DNA from: Verrucomicrobiaceae bacterium
GTDB lineage: Bacteria; Verrucomicrobiota; Verrucomicrobiia; Verrucomicrobiales; Verrucomicrobiaceae
Assembly (NCBI GenBank): GCA_027489965.1
Contig: JAIXZA010000075.1
Coordinates: forward strand, 1 to 46,645
Direction of reading: 5' to 3'
Length of the DNA stretch: 46,645 nt
Part shown: piece by piece, positions 1 to 8,473 of the stretch
Layout of the letters: each line of letters starts with the position of its first letter
Position numbering within the stretch: position 1 is the first letter of the stretch
Notes under the pieces: model-generated
Database searches by the model: none
What the model was told of the DNA's origin: nothing
The model's input: the letters and a program-made list of their open reading frames with translations, nothing else
Made by a program: the position numbers and the translations under genes

Positions 1-1122
1 AATAACTTTGCCATCAGCACCGACTTCATCGGCCAGAACTGGGACTAGCCAGACGCCGACTACGCCACCCGTGCCCGCATTTGGCAGGCCCATGAAGACT
101 GGCAAAAAGGCCTCATGTGGACGTATGCTTATCATCCCCGTGTGCCTGAAAAAATCCGCACCGCCTTCCAAAAATTCGGTTTGGCCAAAGATGAATTCAC
201 TGATAACGGCCACTGGCCACGCCAACTCTATGTTCGCGAAGCCCGCCGCATGGTCTCCGATTATGTCATGACGGAAAAGAATTGCCGCCGCCTAGAGATC
301 GTCCCCGACAGTGTCGGCATGGGGGCTTACAATATGGATTCTCATAACATCCAGCGCTACATCACCGCAGAGGGTTATGTTCGCAACGAAGGCGACGTTC
401 AGATCGGCAGTCGCCCTTATCCCATCAGCTACCGCAGCATCCGCCCACGGGAGGAAGAGTGCAGTAATCTGCTTGTCCCCATCTGTCTGAGCGCCAGTCA
501 CATTGCCTATGGCAGCATTCGCATGGAGCCTGTCTTCATGGTCCTAGGCCAGAGTGCGGCCACGGCTGCCGTCCAAGCCATCGAGCAAAACGTCAGTCTC
601 CAGTCCATCGACTCCGCCAAGCTCAAAGCCCGCCTATTGGCAGATAACCAAATGCTCGACTTTGAGTCTCCGCCCGCTCCAGCTGTTCGCTCCATTCAGA
701 AAACCGACCTGCCTGGCATCATCGTCGATGATAGCGAGGCTCAACTCGCCGGGTTCGATTCTCAGGGCCACACCACCCCTGGATTTATTGGCAGCGGCTA
801 TCGTCATGATGGCGGTGTTGGCGATGGTCAGCAAAAAGCCCGCTTCATTCCAGCGCTCCCCACAACTGGTCGCTACCTGGTTTCCATTGCCTACAGTGCC
901 TTAGCCAACCGTGCCAGCAACGTCCCCGTTATCATTCATCATACCGAAGGCGATACCCAAGTCATCGTCGATCAAAAGCAAAAGCCTCAAGGTAAAAACA
1001 ACCTTCATCCCATCGGTACTTACAACTTCAACTCCGGCTCCAAGCACTCCGTCGAGATCACCAACACCGCCACCAACGGCCACGTCATCATCGACGCCGT
1101 TCAGTTCCTAGAAGTGAGGTAA
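1..1122 (+). pseudogene. FAD-dependent oxidoreductase with golvesin/xanthan-lyase-like C-terminal domain, 5'-truncated, internal TAG
   Basis: The reading frame is open from the window edge and ends at TAA 1120-1122, but an in-frame TAG at 46-48 interrupts it. Both sides of the stop carry family sequence: NNFAISTDFIGQNWD before it and PDADYATRARIWQ after it. Related FAD-dependent oxidoreductases (PF12831-like) usually have a Tyr at this point (W-D/E-Y-P), so a single TAC/TAT to TAG change explains the break. The C-terminal ~140 residues (from about nt 700) resemble the golvesin/xanthan lyase binding domain, with IIVDDSEA near the start and VIIDAVQFLE at the end. Such proteins are usually exported sugar- or polymer-acting oxidoreductases in Planctomycetes and Verrucomicrobia; that role is inferred. 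Restart at ATG 115 could make a fragment of 335 residues lacking the FAD-binding N-terminus. A base-call error is the main alternative to a real pseudogene. Confidence 0.7.
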
Positions 1123-1162
1123 GCTGACTGGTCGGCCAGGAGGGGCCAAACACAGCCAACTC

Positions 1163-1993
1163 TCAATCGACCTCATATACACCACCCAGGATCTTTACCT
1201 TGGGTAGTTGATGTTGTTGTTCGAATTTGAGGTAGGCGGGCTGGAGGGTTTTCCAGAAGGGGTAATGGGGATCTTCTTGGGCGGCTTGCATCCGCTCTGA
1301 GCTCATGCGGAAGGGGAAGATGTGGGTGGGGATGTGGGATTGGCCGCTAGCGAGGGCGGACTCGATGATGAGGTAGATTTCTTCGATGCAGGGGTCGGTC
1401 ATGGCTAAGCATCCTATGCTGACATCGCTGCCATGAATCATGATGAAGCTGCCAGTGCGTTCATGATGGACATCATAGGCATTGGGGTAGCCGATGTTCA
1501 TCGCCAGGTGGTAGTTGCTGGCGGGATTGAGCTGCTTCGCTGTGATTTGATAAAAACCTTCGGGGACTTGGCCATCGCCTTCCATGAGCTTGGGGCCTAG
1601 CTTGCCTGATGCAGCGGCAATGGGGTAGGTGCGGAAGAGTTGCCATTGCTGATCGTTTTGCAGCCAGAGTTCGAGTTCACGGCTTTCCTTGAAGGCTCTG
1701 AGATAGGCTGAGTCGCCGAGTTTGAAGTTGGCTTTCTCGAGCTCTTTTTTGAGGCCAGGTTTGACGCGCTGTTCAAGGTCGCTCAAGCGCTCAGTGGCGG
1801 GTAGTTTTTTCCAGGCGTTGGGTTCTGGTGAGGCGGGGTAGGTGAGCGATAGAGGGGTCATCGTGGCAGTGAGGGCGCTGAGATCAGGCAGTGGGATGCA
1901 ATCGGCACAACCGGCGGTGCTGCCGCGCATGAACCAAAAGCCTGCCCAAGCGAGCAGGGAAACAAGGCAGATCGGGAGGATGATTTTGGCCAT
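1163..1993 (-). CDS. L,D-transpeptidase family protein (YafK-like, YkuD domain)
   Basis: The protein has 276 residues with one N-terminal hydrophobic segment (about residues 4-20), so it is probably anchored in or exported across the inner membrane. The catalytic YkuD signature is visible: His187 in IMIHGSD and the nucleophile Cys195 in SIGCLAMTD. The SxGCxAMTD form followed by PCIEEIY is characteristic of the YafK/ErfK-like subgroup. L,D-transpeptidases form or remodel 3-3 crosslinks, or attach proteins to peptidoglycan; several YafK-type members instead hydrolyse such links, so the direction of the reaction is not settled. The gene converges with the oxidoreductase fragment. No obvious Shine-Dalgarno sequence precedes ATG 1993. 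Confidence 0.85.
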   Translation of the reverse strand: MAKIILPICLVSLLAWAGFWFMRGSTAGCADCIPLPDLSALTATMTPLSLTYPASPEPNAWKKLPATERLSDLEQRVKPGLKKELEKANFKLGDSAYLRAFKESRELELWLQNDQQWQLFRTYPIAAASGKLGPKLMEGDGQVPEGFYQITAKQLNPASNYHLAMNIGYPNAYDVHHERTGSFIMIHGSDVSIGCLAMTDPCIEEIYLIIESALASGQSHIPTHIFPFRMSSERMQAAQEDPHYPFWKTLQPAYLKFEQQHQLPKVKILGGVYEVD

Positions 1994-2161
1994 GTGGTTT
2001 TCGGAGGTTAGAAACTCGGTCAGAACAGCGGGGCTATCGTTACGCAGTTATAGGGGTATCTTGGAATGGAAGAAGAGAAAGTCGATCCATGTGAATTACG
2101 ACTGAGGAACAAGGAAGCCTGTCATTCAAAGAGAATGTGGATTTGAATCATCCATTCAGAT

Positions 2162-2327
2162 CTAGGGCGTGTTTAAAAACGCAGAACCATGGCTCTCGGG
2201 AGGAGGGGGACGATTGGCTTCGTTGCTGAGGTTGTCGTTATATATTCATAGCGAGTGCACTCAGGTCTTGCCTCTTATCCCTCTGCGCTCCGAGTCTCAT
2301 CATCCTGAGTTTTAAAACACACCCTAG
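2162..2327. mobile_element. MITE-like element with 15-bp terminal inverted repeats and CTAG target duplication
   Basis: The left end 2166-2180 (GGCGTGTTTAAAAAC) is the inverted copy of the right end 2309-2323, whose reverse complement is GGTGTGTTTTAAAAC, with 13 of 15 bases matching. Both ends are immediately flanked outside by CTAG (2162-2165 and 2324-2327), as expected for a target-site duplication of the IS5-type preference. The body is 158 bp with no credible reading frame. This fits a non-autonomous miniature element mobilised in trans. CTAG is itself a palindrome, so as duplication evidence it is weaker than a non-palindromic site. The element ends about 57 bp before the downstream methyltransferase start and could supply or disturb its promoter. 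The rest of the gap 1994-2384 shows nothing recognisable. Confidence 0.6.
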
Positions 2328-2384
2328 TTCCAAAACTTTTTCCGGCTCTTGCAGTGAGCGCAACCTCGGGCGAGAGGCAAAGGC

Positions 2385-3458
2385 ATGTCTGATTCCATAC
2401 CTTTCCAATCGTCTAGCCCCTGGCTGGTGCGCATTCCTGAGATTTTCGAAGGAGTGGCGGCGGATGTTTTGAAGCGAATGGGTTCTGGCTCACACACACG
2501 ACTGGGGCAGGATTATTATTTGATCAAAGAGGGAACAGCAAAGGGCATTCAGCAGTCTGAAGTGGCGAAGTTTGCCCGCTGGAATCTGCCGATGGAGCAT
2601 AGCTGGCCCTGCAATCCACAGAAAATGGACGGCTTTATTGAAAAGGCCGCGCAGACGCTTTTGAAGAAGTTTGGAGATCGGAATCCCCAGGCCATTTTTA
2701 TCGGCCAGCTGAACGCGACATCGCCGGACAAGTATTACAAGAGTCTGGCCTCCAATTTGCGCGGACGCGTGCTGCAGGTTTTCCCAAAATTAAAGGTAGC
2801 GACGGTGGAAGAACAAGATCCTTTGGCTGAGACGCTGTTTTGTTTAGTGGGTAAAGAGGGGCTTTTCGGTGGGATGCAGACTCCGCGTGCTTCAAATGGG
2901 CTGTATGCAGGTGGCAGCAAATACATTGATCAGGATTCGCCCGACACGATCAGCCGAGCTGGGGCAAAGATTGCGGAGGCACTGCATTATCTTTTGCTGC
3001 ATCGACCTGCCATGGCAAAAGGTAGTCACTGGGTGGAGCTAGGAGCCTGTCCTGGCGGCATGACTTCTGAGTTGCTTGCGCGTGAGCAGCGCGTCACGGC
3101 CATCGACCGCGCGCCTTTGGATCGTCGGCTGGACAGGCGTGCAGGACTGAAGTTCGTTCACGCGGATGTGGCTACGTTTGAGCCAGACAAAGGAACCACC
3201 TTTGATGCGATACTTTCGGACCTCAATGGTCCACCTGAAGAATCCATTGAACACGTCATGCGTTTGACGCCCTATCTGCGGGCCAAAGGACTGGTCGTCT
3301 TTACTCTCAAGGTGCCAAAGATTGAATCGGTGGATGGTCCTTGCGCGCTGTTTCGGAAGATCGCCAAAATGGCTTCAGTGGCAGGTCTGAGGTTGTTTGC
3401 TCAGACCCACCTGACGTACAATCGCCACGAGTTCACTTTGTTCTTTGAGCGGCATTAA
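2385..3458 (+). CDS. RlmM-like SAM-dependent RNA 2'-O-methyltransferase
   Basis: The 357-residue protein has a C-terminal Rossmann methyltransferase domain. The SAM motif I is VELGACPGGMT (about 218-228), close to the LGACPGGWT of E. coli RlmM. The Asp of LSDLNG (Asp279), the Lys of FTLKVPK (Lys309) and the late Glu in RHEFTLFF match the K-D-K-E logic of FtsJ/RlmE/RlmM enzymes. The N-terminal ~200 residues are probably an RNA-binding (THUMP-like) region, though I do not see a firm motif. RlmM methylates the ribose of C2498 in 23S rRNA; the same substrate is inferred here. The start ATG 2385 has a good GAGAGG ribosome-binding site 7 nt upstream. The gene stands alone, downstream of the MITE-like element and convergent with the M42 peptidase. 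Confidence 0.75.
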   Translation: MSDSIPFQSSSPWLVRIPEIFEGVAADVLKRMGSGSHTRLGQDYYLIKEGTAKGIQQSEVAKFARWNLPMEHSWPCNPQKMDGFIEKAAQTLLKKFGDRNPQAIFIGQLNATSPDKYYKSLASNLRGRVLQVFPKLKVATVEEQDPLAETLFCLVGKEGLFGGMQTPRASNGLYAGGSKYIDQDSPDTISRAGAKIAEALHYLLLHRPAMAKGSHWVELGACPGGMTSELLAREQRVTAIDRAPLDRRLDRRAGLKFVHADVATFEPDKGTTFDAILSDLNGPPEESIEHVMRLTPYLRAKGLVVFTLKVPKIESVDGPCALFRKIAKMASVAGLRLFAQTHLTYNRHEFTLFFERH

Positions 3459-3467
3459 AATAGGCAC

Positions 3468-4466
3468 CTATTTGAAGTGCTTTTTGCTGGCCTTCATGAA
3501 GGGTGCATATTCTTCCATGCGCATTTCGACACGCTCACGGATGGTGCGCTCGCCGATGCCTTCATGCTTGGTGGCCACGAGGGCTTTGAGCAGGTCGATC
3601 AGGGCGCGGGTGTCGCTCATCATGACATACTCAGGGACGATGTTCTTTTTCTCGTCCAGATTGTGGTAGTTCCCTAATGGCACGGAGACGCCAGCTGAGC
3701 GAATGCCAGCGGCCTGCATAGCGGTAGCTTCACAGGCACCGGCATCGAGTAGGCATCGCTGAACGCGGATACCTTGTTCCTTGGCCGTTGTCATCAGCAC
3801 GGCGGTGCTTTCGTTATCGAAGATGGACAAGCGATCTCCGACACGAACGACTGGACCACCACCCATGACAGCGCCATTCACAGGACGGCTAGTTTCGATG
3901 GAGAGAAAAACGGCGTCTTTACCAAAAGGCCATTTTTGAGCGATGTGCCAGGCACCGAGGAAGCCGACTTCTTCGGCGCGGGTGAAAGTGGCGTGGAAAG
4001 TGGTGCTGATATTCAGCGTAGCTAGCTCCCAGAAGGTGGCGATGATGATGGCACAGCCGACGAGGTCATCGCAGGCATTGGCCTCGATCTTCTCGAAGTC
4101 AATTTTGACAGGGAATTTCCATGTGGCGATGTCACCGACAGGTTTGCCTCGCAGGCCTTTTTTGATGCCAGCTTCGACTTCAGGCTTGGCCACGCCACCA
4201 AGGAAGGTCCACTCGTCCTTTGCCTCGGGATTGCGGACAAAACCAGGATGATCCATGTGGGCACCGAGCACCCAAGTTGGCTCACTTTTATTTTTGCCGT
4301 TCTTATAGGTCGCCAAAAGATTGCCAAACTTGTCCTGCTTGACTTTGACATTGGGACAATCTTTGAGAAGAGCCAGAATTTCGTCACGAACATGATATTC
4401 GTGGAACGGAGCCGTTGGCTGTTTCAATATACGCTTGAGAATGTTCGTGAGGTTGGGCACTGCCAT
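3468..4466 (-). CDS. M42-family (M28-clan) metallo-aminopeptidase
   Basis: From the ATG at 4466 the protein has 332 residues; a longer TTG start at 4493 is less likely. The residue numbers below use the TTG start. The di-zinc ligand set of clan MH is visible: H79 and D81 in GAHMDHPG, D142/D143 in ACDDLVG, the catalytic pair E174-E175 in TRAEEVGFLGA, E200 in SIETSRP, and the late His in GNYHNLDE. M42 peptidases (glutamyl aminopeptidase, TET) are cytoplasmic and trim N-terminal residues from short peptides; the exact specificity cannot be read. No signal peptide is visible. The gene is divergent from the acyltransferase, with only about 42 bp between the starts. Confidence 0.8.
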   Translation of the reverse strand: MAVPNLTNILKRILKQPTAPFHEYHVRDEILALLKDCPNVKVKQDKFGNLLATYKNGKNKSEPTWVLGAHMDHPGFVRNPEAKDEWTFLGGVAKPEVEAGIKKGLRGKPVGDIATWKFPVKIDFEKIEANACDDLVGCAIIIATFWELATLNISTTFHATFTRAEEVGFLGAWHIAQKWPFGKDAVFLSIETSRPVNGAVMGGGPVVRVGDRLSIFDNESTAVLMTTAKEQGIRVQRCLLDAGACEATAMQAAGIRSAGVSVPLGNYHNLDEKKNIVPEYVMMSDTRALIDLLKALVATKHEGIGERTIRERVEMRMEEYAPFMKASKKHFK

Positions 4467-4508
4467 GCACGCAACGTATCGACTTTTTAACAACTACCAA
4501 CTGCCAAC

Positions 4509-5477
4509 GTGAAGAACCTCCGATTTTTCTTTGAAACCGCCCTAGTATCTGGGGCTGCCTGGATTATGCCACGATTGCCGAGATCGCTGATCATGAGTGT
4601 TTCCCGTGGGCTGGGTTGGTTGGCCTGCCAATTGGACTCTCGCGGACGGCGGACAGCACGTCAAAATCTGCGTGCCGCCCTGGGGGACGATCTGACTGAG
4701 GCAGAAATCCGGCGCATCACGGTGGGCTCCTATCAAAACTTTGCCCGCACTTTTCTAGATCTCTTCTGGAGTCCTGCATTGACGCAAGAAAACTGGCAGG
4801 ATCACGTCAGCATCATCATGGACGATCCAGAAGCTGAGGCTAAAGCTCGCGAGACTGGTGCTGTCTGGGTGACACCACATTTCGGCAATTTTGAGTTCGT
4901 CAGTCTCGTCTGGGGTTTCCGAGGGGTGTATTTTACCATGGTGACTCAGGATTTTAAAAACCCAGCTCTTACTGGCATTTTTACACGTCTTCGGCAGAGT
5001 TCCGGCCACACTGTGATCTCTCAGGAGAATGCTATGCTAAAACTCATGAAGGCCTTGAAACGCCAAGGTCATGCCGGCTTGCTGACAGACCTGAACATTA
5101 AGCCTGGGAAATCGGCCACGGTCATTGAATGCTTTGGCCTGAAGACCTGCGTGCCTACCTTGCATGTAGAATTAGCGCGGAGACTGGGTCTTTCGATCAT
5201 TACTGGCGTTTGTCAGCCTCTCGACGGAGGTCGCTATCAAGCCCACATTTATGAGGCTTATCAGCCGAAACCGGATGAGGATGTGACTCAGTTAACTCAA
5301 CGCGTCTGGGATCACTTTGAGAAAGCCATCCGCAAGAATCCTGAATGCTGGCTCTGGATGTACAAACATTGGCGTTATCTGCCAACGATGGAGCGCGATA
5401 AACGGTATCCTGAGTATGCAAATCCGAGCCCCGTTTTTATGGATTTGATCGCTGAGCGCGCAAAGTCTAGCTCGTAG
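4509..5477 (+). CDS. LpxL/HtrB-like lysophospholipid or lipid A acyltransferase
   Basis: The protein has 322 residues and a hydrophobic N-terminus followed by the RxxxxNL segment (RTARQNLRAAL) typical of LpxL/LpxM enzymes. The catalytic HX4D/E motif is H124-F-G-N-F-E129 in VTPHFGNFEFV. The reading begins with GTG 4509, which keeps the usual N-terminal membrane segment; ATG 4566 is an alternative that removes 19 residues. Family members transfer an acyl chain from acyl-ACP to lipid A or a related lipid at the inner membrane. It faces the operon encoding a ketoreductase and a specialised ACP, which suggests that ACP may be its donor, but this is inference. It could equally be an ordinary late lipid A acyltransferase. 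Confidence 0.8.
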   Translation: MKNLRFFFETALVSGAAWIMPRLPRSLIMSVSRGLGWLACQLDSRGRRTARQNLRAALGDDLTEAEIRRITVGSYQNFARTFLDLFWSPALTQENWQDHVSIIMDDPEAEAKARETGAVWVTPHFGNFEFVSLVWGFRGVYFTMVTQDFKNPALTGIFTRLRQSSGHTVISQENAMLKLMKALKRQGHAGLLTDLNIKPGKSATVIECFGLKTCVPTLHVELARRLGLSIITGVCQPLDGGRYQAHIYEAYQPKPDEDVTQLTQRVWDHFEKAIRKNPECWLWMYKHWRYLPTMERDKRYPEYANPSPVFMDLIAERAKSSS

Positions 5478-5488
5478 TCGTTCGGGCT

Positions 5489-6337
5489 TTAATTCTGCGT
5501 CAGCAAAGGTTTCAGCACTGTGTCATAACACCTTTGAGCCTGCTCCTGACCCGCCTCATAAAAGTCAGGCATTCGTTTTCCTGAAAACAAGGCTGGCCGA
5601 TCATGCGTGGTCTCGGTGATGATGACTTTTTTGTGATGAATCGCAGCTAGACGCAGACGGTATTGCAGGAGTTGCTCGCTGGCGCAGCCATGAGCTTCTG
5701 CCGTGAGTTTAAAGAGGTTCAGTGGGATGAACTTCGGGAAGTCGTGTGTCGTGTGATGGATGCGGTGCACGATGATGGTATCCACAGCATCATCCTCAAA
5801 CCAGGGGTCCATTGGTGCCTCGTGCACGATGCCGCCATCGAAGCACATCATGCCGGCATGATGGAGTGGTGAAAAAATCGTCGGGACACAGGTGCTGGCC
5901 ACAATGGCTTTAGCCAACGAGCCTGATTGTAAGAAATGGGCTTGGCGATTGTCGATGTCCGTGACGGCAGTCAAAAAACGAGGTTCCTTCAATGCTTCAA
6001 TCTGAAGGTCACCAAACAACCCTTCCAGATAATCTACCGCGGCCGTGGATTTAAAGGGAGCAGGATAGGGGGAGTGAAAGGTGTTAGCTGCAAATTGTCT
6101 GAGCCATGGAGTGCGACTGATAAACGATTGCCGAAAACTCCAGGAAGTCACGACTTCACGGATCTTTTCCTGACTCAAACCTGCGGCATACAAACCTGCT
6201 GCAATGGCTCCTGCCGAGGATCCACCGACACGGGTCGGGCGAACACCAAGTTCGTGCAGACGTGCTAAGAAACCAGCATGTGTGGCATAGCCTAAAAAGG
6301 AGGCTCCTAAGGTGATGGCAAAGCGCGGCGTGCTCAT
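5489..6337 (-). CDS. Patatin-like phospholipase
   Basis: The 282-residue protein carries the patatin Ser-Asp dyad. The nucleophile elbow is G39-S-S41-A-G43 in VGGSSAGAI, and the Asp is D167 in CFDGGIVHE. The oxyanion-hole region near the N-terminus reads GASFLGYATHAG rather than the common DGGGxRG, a variant seen in short bacterial patatins. Family members deacylate phospholipids. Its ATG overlaps the stop of the upstream membrane-protein gene (ATGA, 6334-6337), which indicates translational coupling. As the last gene of the ketoreductase-ACP-YbhN operon it probably acts on membrane lipids or on the product of that pathway. No signal peptide is evident. Confidence 0.85.
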   Translation of the reverse strand: MSTPRFAITLGASFLGYATHAGFLARLHELGVRPTRVGGSSAGAIAAGLYAAGLSQEKIREVVTSWSFRQSFISRTPWLRQFAANTFHSPYPAPFKSTAAVDYLEGLFGDLQIEALKEPRFLTAVTDIDNRQAHFLQSGSLAKAIVASTCVPTIFSPLHHAGMMCFDGGIVHEAPMDPWFEDDAVDTIIVHRIHHTTHDFPKFIPLNLFKLTAEAHGCASEQLLQYRLRLAAIHHKKVIITETTHDRPALFSGKRMPDFYEAGQEQAQRCYDTVLKPLLTQN

Positions 6338-7335
6338 GGTGCAGGCACCTCCTCTAGATCGACGAGATTAGGGCGACTGCCACTGATGAAGATCAAGCCA
6401 CCGATAAGTCCCCAAACGACGCCCATTAACCAACCTACCAAAGAGGCCGAAATAGCCATGGCCTGCGGTAGGCCAGTCAAAGCGTGGATCAACGTTTCAA
6501 AAGTCTTTTCACGCACACCCAATCCTGAAACTGAAAAAGGCAATCCCGAAACGGTATCCACAATGGGCATCGCGGCTAGGACCTCCATCAGCGGGGCTGT
6601 GCCACCCACTGCATAAATGGCACAGTAAAAAGAAAGAAAGTGAATGGTGAACAGAGCAATGGATAAAAACGTCCCCAGTATCGACCCACGCCAGTCTCGA
6701 CGAAGGGCGTCACAGGCTGTTGCAAAGTTTTTCAAAGGCGCGTAGCCAAGCATTTGCGGCCACTGTTTTTCACCCCATTGGTAGAGTCTGGGGGTAAAGG
6801 AAATTGCAGAGACAAGCACCATCACTAGTGAGCCAATCATGAACATCTCAAAGCCATCCAGGATCGTCATGACCTCGGGGCTTAAGCTGCTGAGACGATC
6901 ACTGAAAATAAATCGGCAGCTAAGGAAAAGTAAGCTGAGCCCCACCATGCCCAGCATGTGATCTAACATGACTGACACCATTAACGGCAGACGTTTGAAG
7001 TCATGCTTTTGCCTGAGCGCTAGCACTCGATACGCATCACCTCCGATGACGCCGACAGAGGTGATATTGAAAAAATTACTCACAAACGTCACGCGGGCTA
7101 CCTCGGCGCTGGAGACATCCTGCTTCTGTCCTCTGAGCAGGACATGCCAACGCAGAGCTCCCAGCCAAGTAGAGAAGCCAACACAACCAAGACCGGCCAG
7201 TGTCCACTGCCAATGGCTAAACATCGACGCAAGATGCACCAAGATAGCTGCCCTGAAGTCAGGCTCACGAAAAATCATCCACAGGAGCCCTGTCGTGATG
7301 CCCAATTTTAGCAGGATGAATACAGCCTTTTTCAT
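6334..7335 (-). CDS. YbhN/AglD-like lysylphosphatidylglycerol synthase transmembrane-region protein (PF03706)
   Basis: This is a 333-residue protein with about seven or eight hydrophobic helices and the hallmark late motif PFSVSGLGVREKTFE, where S-G-L-G-V-R-E is the conserved signature of the PF03706/UPF0104 family. A second conserved stretch, SNFFNITSVGVIGGDAYR, also fits the family (P/S-GGxGGDAxR type). It lacks the C-terminal soluble aminoacyl transferase domain of MprF, so it is a stand-alone membrane unit. Functions described in the family include lipid flipping and glycolipid-related roles. It lies between acp and the patatin gene, so a role in moving or handling a lipid made by the operon is a reasonable inference. 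Confidence 0.8.
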   Translation of the reverse strand: MKKAVFILLKLGITTGLLWMIFREPDFRAAILVHLASMFSHWQWTLAGLGCVGFSTWLGALRWHVLLRGQKQDVSSAEVARVTFVSNFFNITSVGVIGGDAYRVLALRQKHDFKRLPLMVSVMLDHMLGMVGLSLLFLSCRFIFSDRLSSLSPEVMTILDGFEMFMIGSLVMVLVSAISFTPRLYQWGEKQWPQMLGYAPLKNFATACDALRRDWRGSILGTFLSIALFTIHFLSFYCAIYAVGGTAPLMEVLAAMPIVDTVSGLPFSVSGLGVREKTFETLIHALTGLPQAMAISASLVGWLMGVVWGLIGGLIFISGSRPNLVDLEEVPAP

Positions 7336-7355
7336 GCTTATGCCCCGACCCGAAC

Positions 7356-7610
7356 TTAGGCCAGCCCTGCTTCTTCGATCGCTTTGGCGATGCTTTCCAC
7401 ATTGGCTAAGATCTCGCGAGCTTTGTCTTGGTCGGTGATCTTGAGTTTGAAATGCTTTTCAATGGCGACCACAAGCTGCAACGCATCCACACTATCTAGG
7501 CCGATTCCTGTCGGTCCGAACAGCGGCGACTCATCACCGATCTCATCCACACTGACTTCCAACATTAGTTCGCTGGCCATGACTTCTTTAATACGGGCAC
7601 GGAGATTCAT
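7356..7610 (-). CDS. Acyl carrier protein, specialised (aryl-polyene-type sequence)
   Basis: An 84-residue acyl carrier protein with Ser40 in GIGLDSVDALQL as the 4'-phosphopantetheine attachment site. The segment LFGPTGIGLDSVDALQLVVAI resembles the ACPs of aryl polyene and dialkylresorcinol clusters (LFxxGLGLDS-I/V-DALEL) more than housekeeping AcpP. The window also carries a separate AcpP-like gene at 15619, so this copy is probably dedicated to a side pathway. It sits 53 bp downstream of the ketoreductase gene and 20 bp upstream of the YbhN-like gene on the same strand. No ketosynthase or dehydratase is seen nearby, so the chain-building partners would have to lie elsewhere. Confidence 0.88.
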   Translation of the reverse strand: MNLRARIKEVMASELMLEVSVDEIGDESPLFGPTGIGLDSVDALQLVVAIEKHFKLKITDQDKAREILANVESIAKAIEEAGLA

Positions 7611-7663
7611 TCGGGAGATGATGGATCGGGAGGGCTGGGGGTGTCGGGAGGAATGGCGATCAA

Positions 7664-8398
7664 CTAGACGAGCGCGCCGTCTAGCTTGAGCGACGTTCCA
7701 GTCATATAGCTAGCCTCAGCGCTGGCAAGGAAGAAAAGCACTGCGGCGATTTCTTCTGGACGTGCAAAGCGGCGCATAGGCGTCTCACGTTTGACCGCTT
7801 TAATCTGCTCATCCGACCAGCTTTTGGGCAGAGCACCTTCAATATGGCCTGGGCAGATCGCATTGACGGTGATTCCCAGCCGTGCGCATTCTTTGGCTAA
7901 ACTCTGTGTCAGCCCTAGGACGCCAGCTTTTGCCGCCGCATAGTTTGTCTGTCCTGCCGGCGAGTGCAGAGCGCTCAGGGATGCCACGTTAATCATACGC
8001 CCCCAACGTTGCTGCATCATGGGTTTCATGGCCGCCTGGCATCCTAAAAAAACTGCATTTAGATTGGCATCCAGCACCCCAGACCACTGAGTCTGCGACA
8101 TGGAGGCCAGTAGCGCATCGTCATGATAGCCCGCATTATTGATCAAAACATTGAGCAGTCCACTCTGCGCCTCGATCCCCGCTAGTGCTTCTGTCCAAGC
8201 CTCTTCTGAGGTGATTTCCAAAGGACAAAGAAAGGCTCGTCCAGGAAAGTCTGCCACCACCGCCTCCGCTTGTTCTCTCCGCTCGCGGACACCCAGAAAC
8301 ACGTGGCAGCTTAAATCACGCTCCAAAAAATAGCGCGCTGTAGCGTGCCCAAGCTTTCCATTGGCCCCAGTGATTAAAATACGACGAATCAATTCCAT
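7664..8398 (-). CDS. FabG-like 3-oxoacyl-ACP reductase (SDR family)
   Basis: The 244-residue protein is a classical short-chain dehydrogenase. The dinucleotide motif is T10-G-A-N-G-K-L-G17, a variant of TGxxxGIG. NNAG (87-90) and the catalytic triad S140, Y153 and K157 (NVASLSALH...TNYAAAKAG) are intact. The C-terminal segment MTGTSLKLDGAL resembles the xxGxxxxxDGG end of FabG. It probably reduces a 3-ketoacyl group on the ACP encoded just downstream, with NADPH. It heads a four-gene minus-strand operon ending with the patatin gene. I call it FabG-like rather than fabG, because its neighbours are not those of the core fatty-acid cluster. Confidence 0.85.
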   Translation of the reverse strand: MELIRRILITGANGKLGHATARYFLERDLSCHVFLGVRERREQAEAVVADFPGRAFLCPLEITSEEAWTEALAGIEAQSGLLNVLINNAGYHDDALLASMSQTQWSGVLDANLNAVFLGCQAAMKPMMQQRWGRMINVASLSALHSPAGQTNYAAAKAGVLGLTQSLAKECARLGITVNAICPGHIEGALPKSWSDEQIKAVKRETPMRRFARPEEIAAVLFFLASAEASYMTGTSLKLDGALV

Positions 8399-8473
8399 GC
8401 GTTTTCATACTCAGTTCATAGCATTCTGCCACTGATTGATTGCCGATTGCTGATCAGAATCTGATAGCTTCCC

